From positions 22,539,466 to 22,603,465 of the forward strand of contig NC_019871.2 of the NCBI RefSeq assembly GCF_002234675.1: a stretch of 64,000 nt of DNA, written 5' to 3'. Source of the DNA: Oryzias latipes (Eukaryota; Chordata; Actinopteri; Beloniformes; Adrianichthyidae). The position numbers and the translations under genes were made by a program. The notes beneath the pieces are model-generated. The model did not search any database, had not been told where the DNA came from, and saw nothing but the letters and a program-made list of their open reading frames with translations. Of the stretch, positions 1 through 12,457 are shown piece after piece (positions within the stretch are counted from its first letter, which is position 1; each line of letters starts with the position of its first letter).

Positions 1-43
1 TTGTGATTGAATCTCCTTCTTGCTGAGTTGCTTGTTAGCACAT

Positions 44-70
44 GTTTGTTTGTTTGTTTGTTTGTTTTGT
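44..70. repeat. (TTTG)n microsatellite
   Basis: Short uninterrupted TTTG repeat, followed by TTTTG. No gene is visible in the flanking 370 bases. Confidence 0.8.
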
Positions 71-373
71 TTCATACCTGTGTGCACTTTACAGTACAAT
101 GTTGTTTTTCAAGAACCTATTACATAAAATGTGGACACCAAACATGTTTAAATGTCAAGGTGTGGTGTGGCGCTAAATAGCAGTCAGCGGTTTTAGTGGA
201 AAACAACATGACGATTTATTGAAATATCATCTTGGCAGCATTTTAAATCTATACAAGTATCACCAAATTGAGTATTGTGATATTGCACTGAATCAATGTT
301 TTCCCACAGCCCTCATAAATTGCCACATTTACTGTTGTAATATCCAGAAGAGGTCGAGTGCCTTGAAGAAACC

Positions 374-831
374 TTGATTCTGTCCGAGTTCCCACCCTAA
401 CCCCTAACTACTAAAAAATTATATAGTGTGGGACTATGTAGTGCCCTGAATTTTAGAAAGCAATTCAGACACCATGCACACTACTTTTCTTTTTTTTCTT
501 CTAAACCGGATATTACGTAATCAATTTTACAAAGTTAAATTTTATTAATATGAGCATTTTGCGACAATCATTTATGAATTCACTGTCTTCTGAAGATAAA
601 AACGTTGATGGTTTATAAAAAAATACATTTAAATAAATTTTCTTTGCAATGCATTGTGGTCTGTATTTGCAGATCTAGTGATCATCGACGCGCACTTGTT
701 TTTTGCAGAGACTTCTGGGAAATTTCCAGGACAATTGTAGATTCGGACAGCACTACAAAATGGCACACGCACTAGATAGTGCACTATACAGTGAGTAGTG
801 AAGGAATTCAGACACAACCCTTAACTCAAGC
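374..831. repeat. MITE-like repeat with GTCCGAATTC-type inverted ends
   Basis: The left end reads TCTGTCCGAGTTCCCACCC and the right end, inverted, TTGTGTCTGAATTCC. The right half (660-815) closely matches 49505-49650: both carry a 'gcgcac..gttttt.gcagagacttct' block and an 'attcggacagcactac' block. No coding potential is seen. Confidence 0.55.
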
Positions 832-1941
832 ATGTCCAAAGTCTGGCCTGTGGGCCAGACTCCTTTTACAAAATCAATATTATGCTGCCTTCAGCACTTA
901 CAAAAACTGTGTATGATTTCTTTAATGTGATTAAATGATGTCTTAAATTGTTGTAAACCTGTGACAACACTGTTGAGCGATCCTTCTGTGACGCTTTCTA
1001 GCTCATTTAAAAAAAAAGTCAACTGGTAATAAAAAAAGAGCGATGGCCACCGCTTCCTGGACAAGTGGAAATTGGGACATTTTTCAGTGAAATATGAATA
1101 TGCTTGAGGAGACTGTTACTGTTTCCAAAGTGTCCAATAACTAGAGGCACTACCAGATGAGACATGTTAACTATGACAAGCTAACTGGGAATAAACTATG
1201 CAAAAAAATTCTCGAATTGACAGTAATTTGGGTACAAATGTAGTTAGATATGTTCTTTGTGAAGAAATAAAAAGTAAGCCATGTTCAGTAAAAAACATGC
1301 TACATGTTCTTGTAGCATTTTTTTCATAATGGAGGACATGTATTTAAAATATTTAAAGATTAAAACTGTGTTTCTGAGGATTTATTTATTCAAACCGTGA
1401 TGGATCAGAAGCAGATACAAATGTATCGTTTGAAAAAGTTCAGGTTTGTGATGGAGCGACTGAAATGGGCGGTCCAAAGTCTCACTGCTCTACTCCGCTC
1501 TTCCTCCTCACCCCCCTTATGTACGTGTTTGCTTTCCTCATGTGAGCTGCCATCTGGCTAGAAATTATTCGGCCGGATAGCTCCAACATTGCTAATGTTG
1601 TTAGCTCTCAGCGATGGGGAGGGGAAGGGGGCGGTGTAGCCAACTGTCCTGTCCACAATTCAGGGGCAAATTTCTAATGAGCTACTGCCAATTTGCAGTC
1701 TTAAAAAAAAATGTAAATTAAAAAGCTTTTTATTTTTGGCTAAAAATTGCGTAATCATGATATAAGCCCACTGAGAACAAAATTAAAACAAAAAATAAAA
1801 TGGAGTTGCACTTTAAATAGTTAATTTGCATTTAATAGTATTAAAATTGTTCAAAAGAATGACAGGCTGAATGATTGACCTTCACACATTTTCACCTCAC
1901 CAAATCTGGCCTTCTTGCAAAAAGCTTGGACACCCCTGCTC
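826..1941. mobile_element. Noncoding hAT-like element (degenerate)
   Basis: The left end CATGTCCAAAGTCTGGCC and the right end GCTTGGACACCCCTG form imperfect inverted termini of the common fish type CAGGGGTGTCCAA. Material between is AT-rich and noncoding, with a part near 1324-1640 resembling the repeat at 24337. Target duplications are not clear. Confidence 0.45.
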
Positions 1942-4900
1942 TAAGTGCTCATGTTCTAGAAAACTATCTATACTGTATATTAGAGGTAGGAGAAAGCCTG
2001 AAAACAAAGATCCAACAGTGTGTTGCTCATTCTTCACTTGTCACTTGAGTTGGCTCCGGCCTGCTCCTGTGGCCCCTCACTGGTGCACAAACCCACACAT
2101 GTGCACACACAGCCATGAAAGCGTCACGAAGCCCACAGGGAGTCAAACTACTCTCACCTGTTGTCTCTGGCAGCCTAAGAGGAGATGATTAGCACCGTGC
2201 AAAGACAGTCTGCTCTTTGTTCCCGTCTTTCTGTTCTCCTGCTATTTTATCCATACAGTCTGTCGCTTCTGCTCCGTTTACCCTCTGCTCCTGTTTTCAC
2301 CTCTCAGCGTCTCTCTGTCACTCATTGTCTATGTGTTCATTTGGCCCCTGACTATTTCTGTCTGCCTCATTCCTCTGCCTGCCTCAGTCCATCTCTGATG
2401 TCCTTGTGGCTGTGAGGCCAGCATGTGGAAAACAGTTGAGCGCTGTGAAACAGGTCACCAGCCTAATCCCTTGCAGACCTTTTGTGAGTGCGCTGCACAC
2501 GTGTGTGGCCGTGGCCTTGTCACTGGACGTGTCACAAACTCCAAACCAAGATGTAACCAGCAATCTTTGACCATGAGGAGACCAGCATGGACTGTTTTAA
2601 ACATTTGCATGGATGTGTCTTGCCAGAGGTACAGGATATGTTTTACACTGACTGCATTTAAATGTATTAGTGAGGGTAGATCATCCCTTCCTGGAATCTG
2701 TTTGTGGAGTTAAGCAGTGCATGCGCTTTTTTTAACATTGGAGAGCTAACAAGCATCTAAATGGTAAGTTTTTACAGGCTGGGTCATAAAATAACAATCA
2801 CGATTAAAGGTCTTTGATGTGAACGTTCAGAACTAGTTCAACACTTTATGTTAGTTTTAAATAGGCTAATGGGTCAACTGACTTTAGAGCTGGACCGAAA
2901 CAAGAAGATGCTTAATCAAAAAATTAAATTCATGAATTTGTTTTCTTTGAAAGCAATTTTAAGTTTCTCAGAAAAAAAATCTATTTCTTTTAATGTTAGG
3001 GTCAATATTTATAATAGAGAATGTTCCACATCAGGTCAGTTTAAATCGATAGATTTTGAATTTTTTGAAAAATAAAAAGTTGACAATTAATTTGTTAGTG
3101 AATAAAATTTTAAATTCAAATAAATTGCAATTAGATTCCAGAGCTTTTCATCAGTAAAGCAGAACTTTACTGTAAAAAATGTGATTACAGTACAACCAAA
3201 TGAAACTTTGAAACATCTTTTGTTTATCCTTAGTCTAAAGTAAATGGGAAATAGATTTTAATGAAAGCATACACAACACCCTTTAGCACACTTTCATTAC
3301 ACGCTTAACTTTGCTGATGCTGTTTGATCACGTCAGCTGTTTTTTTATGCAGGCTCCTGGCCAAGACAAACATTGTGGCATAAATACTTCACGCTGAGTT
3401 TTGTCAAAAAAGTTTCTATAAAGTTGTGCAAACAAGGCGAAATTATTGGTTTGTAAAATAAACTGCATCCACTGCTGCCCTCCCACACACACAGAATTTT
3501 TTAGCATTTAAATTAATCCACAACAGTTTTCTTCAAAGCATCAGCACAGGCATGCATTTCTTTTTATAAGGCTGAGAGAACCAACAAGAAAGAACATCAA
3601 AGGTTCAAAAACCGTCTGGAGTAAAAGCCAAATCAGAATGAATTCATTTTGGGAAGTGGGGGAAGAAAAAGTTGTGTTTAAACATACTTAATCAGAAAAA
3701 ATGAAATAAAAAAAATACATGTAATCAATTAAAGTAGCATCAAAAAATGCAGTTCAAGTTCTGATTAAGATTTCTGTGTATACAAGTAGTGTTTACGATA
3801 CCTTTACAAAAGTTTAGTGTATTGTAAAAAGTATAAAATGTTTTTGTGAATGGGTAAAACACAGTCATGTATGAACACTAAAAGTTAAAAAGACAAAAAA
3901 CACTAATTGATTTGAATGAGTGAGGTGGTTTGAGTTGGCAAGGTGCAGCTGGAGCACAAATAGTTCTTGTCAGGTTTCAGAGGCTCAGATGTGATCCTTT
4001 TTCCCAGAAAAGTCCTGGCAGGCCGAGTCTCCTCACTGCATTATGCCTGCATGAAGCTGCACTGAATGAATCTGCTGTGTGAACATAGAAAACCTTTTCA
4101 ATCACTCCTTAAAACAAAACACTTTTCAGCATTTTACTGAAAGACAAGCTAAAAAAGAATGCTTTAAAATTTTCCTCATCTAAACTTATTTACTGTAAAA
4201 AAAAATGTTAAATACGTTTTAATTTCAGTAATGTCGGTTATGAATAACCCATTATCTTTTTTTTAAATAGATGCGAAAACCTTTTGTATAAAAAATGATA
4301 CGCCACATGTCCTATGGAATGAGCACATTGATTATCACACAAGAAATATCCCCCCCGCCATGAAATCCAACAAGAAACCCTTAAAAATACTTAATAACTA
4401 ATAAGAGACATCACCTAAAAATTCAGGATAAAAATTGAGTTTTGCAGATAAGTTTAGGAAACTAAACCTGTTAAAATTAAGAACAAAAAAAAAAGTTAAA
4501 AATGATGTAAAAATAATTTCGATTTACAAATAACTGTTGCGAAAAGGGGCTACCCAAAAGAACCAAGGAAGAAAAAAATTAAAAATAAAATATTTAGTTT
4601 CTTCAGTCTGAATCTGGAAACAATGAGGTCAGAAACTTCATGGTCCTGAAAAAAAGAAAGAAACTGTCCACAATTTAGTTTTTCAGTATTAAATAATCAA
4701 CAGAAATTTAAAGAAGCAGTAAACTCTTAGGGTTTAATGTGACACCTTTTAAAAACGAATTTCCTCTGACTACTGAACAAATGTGACTTACCAGGGTCTT
4801 TGAATGGCCCATGTCAGAGTCAGGAATGGCCCAAAATGCAGGAGACCAGGCCTGACTGCAGACACTTCAAAATCTAAGAAACTTCAACAAAAGACATACT

Positions 4901-5300
4901 TAAGGAACAAAAAAGGGGAGAAAGGAGATCTCCTGCAAACGAGACACTTAAATATACAGAGGGTCAATTATTTGTTTAATCAATATAGCTCGACAATTGT
5001 TAATTGACAATCTGAACCTGATGTGACTGTGATGGCTGGAACGTACCAAACCTGAAAACAGAACAAGACAAGAGTCAAGAAAACTGAACTGCAATCAAAT
5101 AACCAAAATCTTCACGGTCAGTATGCGGACCATCCACCTGTCGTCTGTTTTCACTTCCCCTCACCACGGCTTTGTCACATTAAGATCTTGATCTTCCTGG
5201 GTCTTGAACTGGTCAAGTATTCCTGTCTCCAGAACACCTGGATCTAACATGCAAAAGGATTTCATTGTGGTCTGAAACAAAACACTTTCCCTGACCTTGA
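1942..5300. other. No recognisable gene or element
   Basis: AT-rich sequence with many stops in all frames. The open frames between 1871 and 3075 show no family motif or splice structure I can recognise. Confidence 0.5.
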
Positions 5301-5310
5301 AACAGGAAAA

Positions 5311-5342
5311 AACAACACACACACACACATATATATATATAT
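5311..5342. repeat. (CA)n(TA)n microsatellite
   Basis: A CA run passes directly into a TA run at the left target site of the Tc1-like element, a typical TA-rich landing site. Confidence 0.8.
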
Positions 5343-5759
5343 AGCTACAGTACAGACCAAAAGTTTGGACAAATCTTCTCATTCAAAGAGTTTTCTTTAT
5401 TTTCATGACTATGAAAATTGTAGATTCACACTGAAGGCATCAAAACTATGAATTAACACATGTGGAATTATATACATAACAAAAACGTGTGAAACAACTG
5501 AAAATACGTCATATTGTGGGTCCTTCAAAGTAGCCACCTTTTGCTTTGATTACTGCTTTGCACACTCTTGGCATTCTCTTGATGAGCTTCAACAGGTAGT
5601 CACCTGAAATGTTTTTCACTTCACAGGTGTGCCCTGTCAGGTTTAAAAGTGTGATTTCTTGCCTTATAAATGGGGTTGGGACCATCAGTTGTGTTGTGCA
5701 GAAGTCAGGTGGAGACACAGACGTTAGTCCTACTAATTAGACTGTTAGAATTTGTATTA

Positions 5760-6410
5760 CAATCAGAATCAGAATCAGAAATACTTTCTTGATCCCACAC
5801 GTGGGAAATTTGTTTGTCACCATAGCAACTGACCGCAGAGGGAAAAAAAGACTTAGAATTAAATAAAAAAAGCAAGAACAAGAAAATGTAGCATAAATGC
5901 AGACATCAAGTTATTATAATTTAAAAAGCTATTTACAGAACAGTGCAGGTAAAAAGATGTGCAAAAGAAATGTGCAAAATACAAAAAAACTAAATAAATA
6001 GATAATAAAAATGTGCAAAGGTTATCTTTTGCATTGTGTGTTGTTGTACAGGGTTATTGCATAGGGTATGAATGACTTTTGGTACAGGGCAATTTTGGAG
6101 TGGAGCTGTCTGAGCCTCCTAGAGAAGGAGCTCCGCTGTTTGTCCAGAACAGGGTGGAGAGGATGGTCCGGGTTGTCCATGATTGAAAGCAGTCTGTTCA
6201 GTGACCTCCTCTCCATCACTGTTTCAAATGTGTCCTGTTTGCAGCCAATGACAGAACCCGCCTTCCTGATCAGCTTGTTCAGTCTGTTGGTGTCAATGAC
6301 TGCAATACTGCTTCCCCAGCAGACCACAGAGGAGAACAAGGTGCTGGCTACCACAGACTGGTAGAAGATCCCCAGGATCTTTCTGCACACATTGAAAGAC
6401 CTCAGCTTCC
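5760..6410 (-). mobile_element. LINE fragment nested in the Tc1-like element (5-bp TSD TATTA)
   Basis: TATTA occurs at 5755-5759 and 6411-6415, and the transposon reads through cleanly without the insert. The minus strand has an open frame (6022-6390) with the reverse-transcriptase C-terminal pattern FYQSVVASTLFSSVVCWG ... IRKAGSVIGC ... SFIPYAITLYN. The 3' end is a short ATTCTG tandem tail. It is 5'-truncated. The clade (CR1/L2/Rex-like) is not settled. Confidence 0.85.
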
Positions 6411-6414
6411 TATT

Positions 6415-7459
6415 ATGCCAAGAATAAAGCAGCTAAATACAGAAAAACGAGTGGCCATCATTACTTTAAAAATAGGAAGGTCAGTCAGTCCGAAAAATTG
6501 GGAAAACTTTGAAAGTGACCCCAAGTGCAGACACAAAAACCATCAAGCGCTACAAAGAAACTGGCTTACATGAGGACCAACCCAGGAAAGGAAGTCCAAG
6601 AGTCACCTCTGCTGCAGAGGATAAGTTCATCTGAGTCACCAGCCTCAGAAATCACAGGTTAACAGCAGCGCAGATTAGAGAGCAGGTCAATGGTACACAG
6701 AGTTCTAGCAGCAGACACATCTCTACAACAACTGTTAAAAGGAGACTGTGTGAATCAGGCCTTCATGGTAGAATATCTGCTAGGAAACCACTGCTAAAGA
6801 AAGGCAACAAGCAGAAGAGACTTGTTTGGGCTAAAGAACACAAGGAATGGACATTAGACCAGTGGAAGTCTGTGCTTTGGTCTGATGAGTCCAAATATCA
6901 GATTTTTGGTTCCAACCACTGTGTCTTTGTGTGACGCAGAAAAGGTGAACGGATGGACTTTACATGCCTGGTTCCCACCATGAAGCATGGAGGAAGAGGT
7001 GTGATGGTGTGGGGGTGCTTTGATGGTGACACTGTTGGGGATTTATTCCAAATTGAAGGAATACTGAACCAGCATGGCTACCACAGCATCTTGCAGCAGC
7101 ATGCTATTCCATCCGGTTTGCGTTTAGTTGGACCATCATGTATTTTTCAACAGGACAAAGACCCCAAACACACCTCCAGGCTGTGTGAGGGCTATTTGAC
7201 CAAGAAGGGGAGTGATGGGGTGCTGCATCAGATGACCTGGCCTCCACAGTCACCAGACCTGAACCCAATAAAGATGGTTTGGGGTGAGCTGGACCACAGA
7301 GTGAAGGCAAAAGGGCCAACAAGTGCTAAGCATCTCTGGGAACTCCTTCAAGACTGTTGGAAGACCATCTACCTCTTGAAGCTCATCAAGAGAATGCCAA
7401 GAGTGTGCAAAGCAGTAATCAAAGCAAAATGTGGCTACTATAAGGAATCTACAATATGA
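6415..7459 (+). pseudogene. Tc1-like transposase pseudogene
   Basis: The N-terminal frame starts MPRIKQLNTEKR at 6415 and soon shifts; a stop interrupts at about 6930 (CVFV-stop-RRKGER). The longest intact part, 6953-7459, holds the second half of the DDE catalytic domain: GVMVWGCF, FQQDKDPKHTS, and WPPQSPDLNPIKMVWGELD, the family's usual final catalytic motif. The ancestral frame would have been about 340 codons, as usual for Tc1. Confidence 0.9.
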
Positions 7460-7931
7460 CATATTTTCAGTTGTTTCACACGTTTTTGTTATGTATGTAA
7501 TTCCACATGTGTTAATTCACAGTTTTGATGCCTTCAGTGTGAATCTACAATTTTCATAGTCATGAAAATAAAGAAAACCCTTTGAATGAGAAGGTGTGTC
7601 CAACCTTTTGGTCTGAACTGTATATATTGTAACAAAACCTCAGTTAAATTGTTGAATCAAGTCATCAATCAGCCTCATTACATTCTATCAGTATACATGA
7701 ATATATAGATTTCATTAACTTTTGGTTTTTTAAGCAGCTCAAATGTTCGACTCCCACAAAAGGTTTACTTTTGGCTCCAACAAAATTATGTCAATTCAGT
7801 CGCCATTTTAGTGCAACATGGAAACCATCAATATTGGAGCCCGACATCACTAGGCAGTGATTAGTCCAAGATAATCTGAGTCGACGCTTCTATGGCAACC
7901 TTTTTGCCAATCAGGTTTGAGCCTATTAGAA

Positions 7932-8601
7932 CAGTGTTTTTCAACCAGTGTGCCGCGGCACACTAGTGTGCCGTGTGAGATGGTCAAGTGCGCCGTGGAG
8001 AAATTGCCCTCATTAACTGATCTAAAACATTTTCCATCTCCAGGAAATCAGCTCTTTGTTCATCCAAACAGGCCCTGATAAAACACTGAGTAGTTAGGAA
8101 TATAAAAGATCTTAAAATTACTTTTTCTTTGTGTTTATTTAATTCTATCAAAGACATTTGGATAAGAATCACGGTACCGCGATTTAACTGCAGCTATAAC
8201 TGTGTAAGGAAAAGTCCCGCCCCTTTAACTGTCTCCGCCAATCATTCTTCAAGACTTAATCACATGTCATCAGTCTGACCAATCAGAAGTGGTTAAAGTC
8301 TCCACTTCCTTGTTCTTAATTCTGCTGATAAAGTCGCTCAGTTCTAACAAAAATACCAGCTAGAGCTCGTCTTTAGCTGGTGGTTCATCTCTTAGAAAAA
8401 AACAGCCGCAACTTCCTGCTTTTTCTGCCACAATTATCACAAAAATCCACGTGAGATTGCGCGCGGGGGGGGGGGGGGGGGCTGTCGATCAATACAGACC
8501 ATGAATTTCTGCTTTTTTTTTTTTTTTTGGATGCTGGTGTGCCGCGGGATTTTTGTCAAGGTTAAAGTGTGCCGTGGCTCAAAAAAGGTGGAAAAACACT
8601 G
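7932..8601. mobile_element. Nonautonomous hAT-like element, copy 1, with 8-bp TSD TATTAGAA
   Basis: Ends CAGTGTTTTTCAACC... and ...GGTGGAAAAACACTG, flanked on both sides by TATTAGAA (7924-7931 and 8602-8609), the length expected for hAT. It shares its interior with the copy at 43257-44157 in opposite orientation, and lacks about 230 bases present there. It contains a poly-G tract at 8465-8481. Confidence 0.88.
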
Positions 8602-8934
8602 TATTAGAAGTCCACACCCCCACCACTTAAAAGGGGGCTACACAAAATCTGTCAAGCAAATTTTTTAAATATTGGACGTGGGGGCAGCGGGATCCACCTG
8701 CTTTTATTCAGGCATTTTATAATTGATTGGTCATTTTATAACTTAAATAACTTGCACTACACAAAAATACAGTGAAAAACAATGAGGATTACAAGAACAT
8801 TTTAAAAAATGTTGTAGAGCAAGAATGGTTATTCTGACAAATAAAATGACAGAATTATAGCTGTTAATTACTCTAAAGGAGTCTATGGGATTTTGGCTTC
8901 TTGGAGCCAGCGGGTACTTCCTGTTTGGAACACC

Positions 8935-8955
8935 GGGGGGGGGGGGGGGGGGGGG
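8935..8955. repeat. Poly-G tract
   Basis: A 21-base G run inside repeat X. The same place in the 58-59 kb copy is only mildly G-rich. Confidence 0.85.
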
Positions 8956-9000
8956 TGTCACTCAGTCCAATTCTCGTTTACAGTCAATGGTGACTAGAGA

Positions 9001-10120
9001 AAAGCTGCTGAGAACCGTTAACTTTGCTCATGAATGCAGCAGTAAATACATGTTCTGCAGTTGCAGGTGAAGTGAACAGAGAAACATCTGGGTTGAATGT
9101 GCACATCTTGATGTTGGCCTGTTTGCGTGTCTGTGTGCATTTCTGTCTGGAGATCTGCAAACCACAGCCTCTTGATCATCACAAGATAAAGCCCGACCCT
9201 GTAATCCACCGCGCATGCTAGTGTAAAACGACATTCACCAAAGATAAAAATAAGGGAGGTAAGGTTACAGCGGGGAGTTTTTAGATGAAAGGGGGTGTTA
9301 CCACTGAAAGTATTCTCAGAGCGTGCTAGTGCCACCGCGGGTGCATTGGCAACGTGAGCAGAGTTTGATTTTTTTTAATACCGAAAGCTGGCCTGAAGCA
9401 GGGAAAAGCCCAAAGCTGCACCCCTGAATTAGCCTGTCTGTTAAAAGTAAAAGAAGAGCCTATAAACACGCCTTCAGACACGTGTGCAAACATTTATTTT
9501 TGGTTTAATAGTTTAAAATATTTGCTACAATTGGACATTTCAGTTGATTCTTCACAGTGACCATAATTTGCCAGTAGTTTTATAGATGGACTCTTTTGAA
9601 AGCCTTTCATTCAAATATGAATGCAACTTTGTGTCCCATGTTTCTTCCTAAAATCCTGTTATAAAAGTGAAAAACCGTCATTTCACTCCAGAGCAGTTTT
9701 GAGCAACCTTGTTTGGAGTGAATATGATGGTATGCTTGAATGTGTTTGACATTCAAACACAATAGTCAGTGATACCATGCACTTTTTTCTTTCTTTATTG
9801 TCATAATTATTTTTCTCTTTTATTATTGCATCATTTTATTAATTTATGAATGATGCACTGACCAAAGAACATGACAATGAAGCATGAAGTACTGTTTATT
9901 TAGTAACGAATAAAAAAAAAAGGTAGTTAAATGTGTCAAAGAATAGATAAAAAGAATATGGAGTAAAAGTTGATAAAGAAATGACATTCTTTTGCAAGAA
10001 ATTCTAAATAATAAACTATTAAAAATGCAGTCAGTCACTGAAAGTAACCCAAAAGGATACTGAGTTCTGTCTGGTAAAAGTTACTGCAACGTAATAATTT
10101 TTGTCACCATCCATCCAATC
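9001..10120. other. No recognisable gene
   Basis: Mixed, mostly AT-rich sequence. Overlapping frames near 9018-9335 on both strands show no family motif. Confidence 0.5.
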
Positions 10121-10156
10121 GTCCGTCAGTCTGTCCATCTGTCCGTCCGTCTGTCC

Positions 10157-10266
10157 GTCCATCCATCCATCCATCCATCCATCCATCCATCCATCCATCC
10201 ATCCATCCATCCATCCATCCATCCATCCATCCATCCATCCATCCATCCATCCATCCATCCATCCAT
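10157..10266. repeat. (ATCC)n microsatellite
   Basis: About 27 tandem ATCC units, with degenerate GTCC units before it (10120-10156). On the minus strand it reads as a repetitive W-M-D-G peptide, which is only a by-product. Confidence 0.95.
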
Positions 10267-10269
10267 TCA

Positions 10270-10350
10270 ACTGAACTGAGTGATCCCTCCCCCCTAAAAT
10301 TTCAAACAGGAAGTACCTGCTGGCCCTCATAAGCCAAAATCCGGTAGACG
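10270..10350. repeat. Scrap of repeat X
   Basis: Inverted segment with 'caaacaggaagtacctgctgg' and 'aagccaaaatcc', matching the 8885-8935 part of repeat X. Confidence 0.4.
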
Positions 10351-10619
10351 TTTATAGAGAAATAATCAACTATTACTCAGTCATACCGTTTGTCAAAAAT
10401 AACCTTCTTGCTCTCCGACTTCCATGTAAATTTTAGGTTGGACACAATTCCTGTGACATGCATCAAATTTGCTCCTCGACGCTGGTCCAAAAAGGTGTTT
10501 ATAAACCTGACACGTCTGATGTGTGTGGGAGGAACTTCTGTCACAGGTTTTTAGCCTCATCGCTACATGGATGCATTGACTGTATATCTCATTAACAGTC
10601 AAAGCATTGAAGACAGGGA

Positions 10620-11060
10620 GGATGTTGAAAGGTCAGGTTTGTTTATTGTAAAACAGTTCGACAAAAGCTTTTCATCATCTCTCCGTGTGTGGTGTTATGA
10701 GATAGTTTAGAGACTCTCTTAGTACGTTGAGGAGGTTCACAGTCTCCTGCAGGAGCTGCATCAGAATGACGACCGCTTTCAGCAGTACTTCCGTCTCTCT
10801 GTGACCCAGTTTGATGACTTACTGTCCCGCATTAGTCCAAAGAGGAAAAAAAGGAATATAATGACGTGAAATTTTATCATTGTTCCGATGCAAAAAACAA
10901 ACAAAAAAAACTTAAAGTTAAATAGGAGATCAATCAGATTCTCTTCTATGTTGTTTATTTTAAACTCCACGCACTGATCATGCCATCAACACATCACAAG
11001 CCAAAGCTGAATCCCTGATTGGTTGATGTGACGTGTCTTCTTCGCCAAAGTTCTGATTTA
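10620..11060 (+). mobile_element. PIF/Harbinger-type transposon remnant
   Basis: Bases 10739-10843 read, in one frame, LLQELHQNDDRFQQYFRLS then VTQFDDLLSRISPK. This is the characteristic start of Harbinger transposases (FxxYFRMSxxxFDxLL), with upstream Glu/Leu residues as usual. The catalytic domain is missing. Downstream, 'ccctgattggttgatgtgacg' resembles Harbinger MITE ends. Confidence 0.6.
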
Positions 11061-11274
11061 ACTATGGACATTAGACCAATACGCCATGCCCGACATTCAA
11101 AATGCACCGCAGGACCTCTTATCGCATCTGTACATTGACCTGACGTTGAATCTGGATGCCCCTGAAACGCAAATTGAGTTAGGTCTGAAGGTAGCTTTAT
11201 GCAGTCAATGGTTACACCTGGACAGGTTGCAAGTCTGTTGGAGGGCTAAACAACCACACTCACATTCACATTTA

Positions 11275-11440
11275 GGGACAACTGAGTCATCAATCAACCT
11301 GTGAACCATGTTTTTGGACTGTGAGAGGAAACTGGAGTGCCCAGAGAAAACCCACACATGCAAACTCCACAAAGGAAAGGACACAGTTGGGTTTTGAACT
11401 AGGGCAATGTGACTTTGAGGTGGGATTTCCAACCACCACC
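11275..11440 (-). repeat. tRNA-like SINE repeat fragment, copy 1
   Basis: Inverted partial copy of the common fish repeat with 'tgtgagaggaaactggagtg', 'aaacccacacatgcaaactcc' and 'gggttttgaac', the last being the B-box side. Confidence 0.6.
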
Positions 11441-11907
11441 CCACTGCGCAATGCTGTTGTTTGCATTTGTACCTTCAATAATTATTTTTTTTATTTTTTG
11501 TGTGAGGGCCTGTCGGCCTTCAAAGAGGCTGAATTTTACTGCCCCCTCAGCACCTTTCTTCATTAAAGCTACAGCAATGCCTCAATTAGCATCATGGACG
11601 CACTGCAGATGTCAGAGGACGATGTGTCAAACACACACTCACTTCGTAACACTGCCAGACATCAGGAGGTGGGTTACAGCCTGAGGCTGGATGAATTTGG
11701 ACTGTGTCCAGACTTCTTCCCTCACCAACTGTCAGTCACATTACACCGCTGACAAAGAATGCAATAAGTACCAGCTAATTAAATCAAACTGGAGGCGCTC
11801 ATATCCTCTCACAGCTTGTATTTCTGTTTTGCTGACCTGTCATCCAACACTGGAATCGATTGCTTTTATACATCCACACCCTCTTTCTTTCTGCTTCCCT
11901 GCTGACA

Positions 11908-11964
11908 ACACATACACATACACACACACACACGCACACACAAGCACACACACACACACACACA
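11908..11964. repeat. (CA)n microsatellite
   Basis: CA run with a few G interruptions. Confidence 0.9.
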
Positions 11965-12457
11965 TAGGCAAACACAGATGTCTCACACTCTGCCTGTGAC
12001 CTTGAAGTAACCACGCCGTATGGTGATTAAAGTACATTAACACATGCGACACAACTGGTTTTTCCTTCACTGCCCAGGATGAGAAGTAATAAAGTGTTTC
12101 CCTGGAACAGTATTCGATATCATTATTGCTCTCCTCTCCGTTTGATGTGTTGATCTTCAATCAGGGCCAAGGACATCAGAGCGCTTTGCACTCAGGCTAA
12201 CTCTGGATCAGGATGCTCTAACTTTTTGAACTTTAAGCTGTGTCCGTGAGATTTTCTTCTTGGGGGGGAATACTTCATTCCTGGCGACAGGTGACCAGAG
12301 AGATGATGGAGCTCAGATTTATGCAGGAGCTGTAAAAAGCTCAGATCAAGAATAATTGGTGTGCATCTCAGCACGGAGTTTAAGGCAGAATTCTTGTGTT
12401 TTTTTTATGATACTAAAAATGGATTTACACCTACAGCCATGTTGTTGATTTCTAACC

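Larger units (their letters stand above)
5346..7622 (+). mobile_element. Tc1-like DNA transposon, inactive, flanked by TA
   Basis: Terminal inverted repeats of about 240 bp: left from 5348 (CAGTACAGACCAAAAG) and right ending at 7620 (inverted CAGTTCAGACCAAAAG), each next to TA (5346-5347 and 7621-7622). The repeats extend inward to the CTCATCAAGAGAATGCC block near 5580 and 7383. The right repeat encodes the C terminus of the transposase, so the left repeat carries a mirror copy of that peptide on the minus strand. A LINE fragment splits the element at 5760-6410. The transposase is broken, so the copy is not autonomous. Confidence 0.92.
7720..8990. repeat. Unclassified interspersed repeat X, copy 1 (split by a hAT insertion)
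   Basis: Blocks shared with 58015-59255: 'gtcaattcagtcgccat', 'ggagcc.gac.t.....gcagtga', 'gaagtccaca.ccc.accac', 'cagtttataact', 'gagattttggcttctt', 'acttcctg' and 'cactcagtcca'. The hAT-like element at 7932-8601 interrupts this copy. No coding content. Confidence 0.6.

Noticed and set aside
6022-6390. A 122-codon frame as a host gene
   Set aside because: It is the C-terminal end of a truncated LINE reverse transcriptase, bounded by a TATTA duplication inside a transposon.
10120-10270. CRISPR-like regular repeat
   Set aside because: Simple tetranucleotide microsatellite without spacers, in a vertebrate genome.
10031-10330. Minus-strand frame with repeated W-M-D-G units
   Set aside because: Pure by-product of the (ATCC)n microsatellite.
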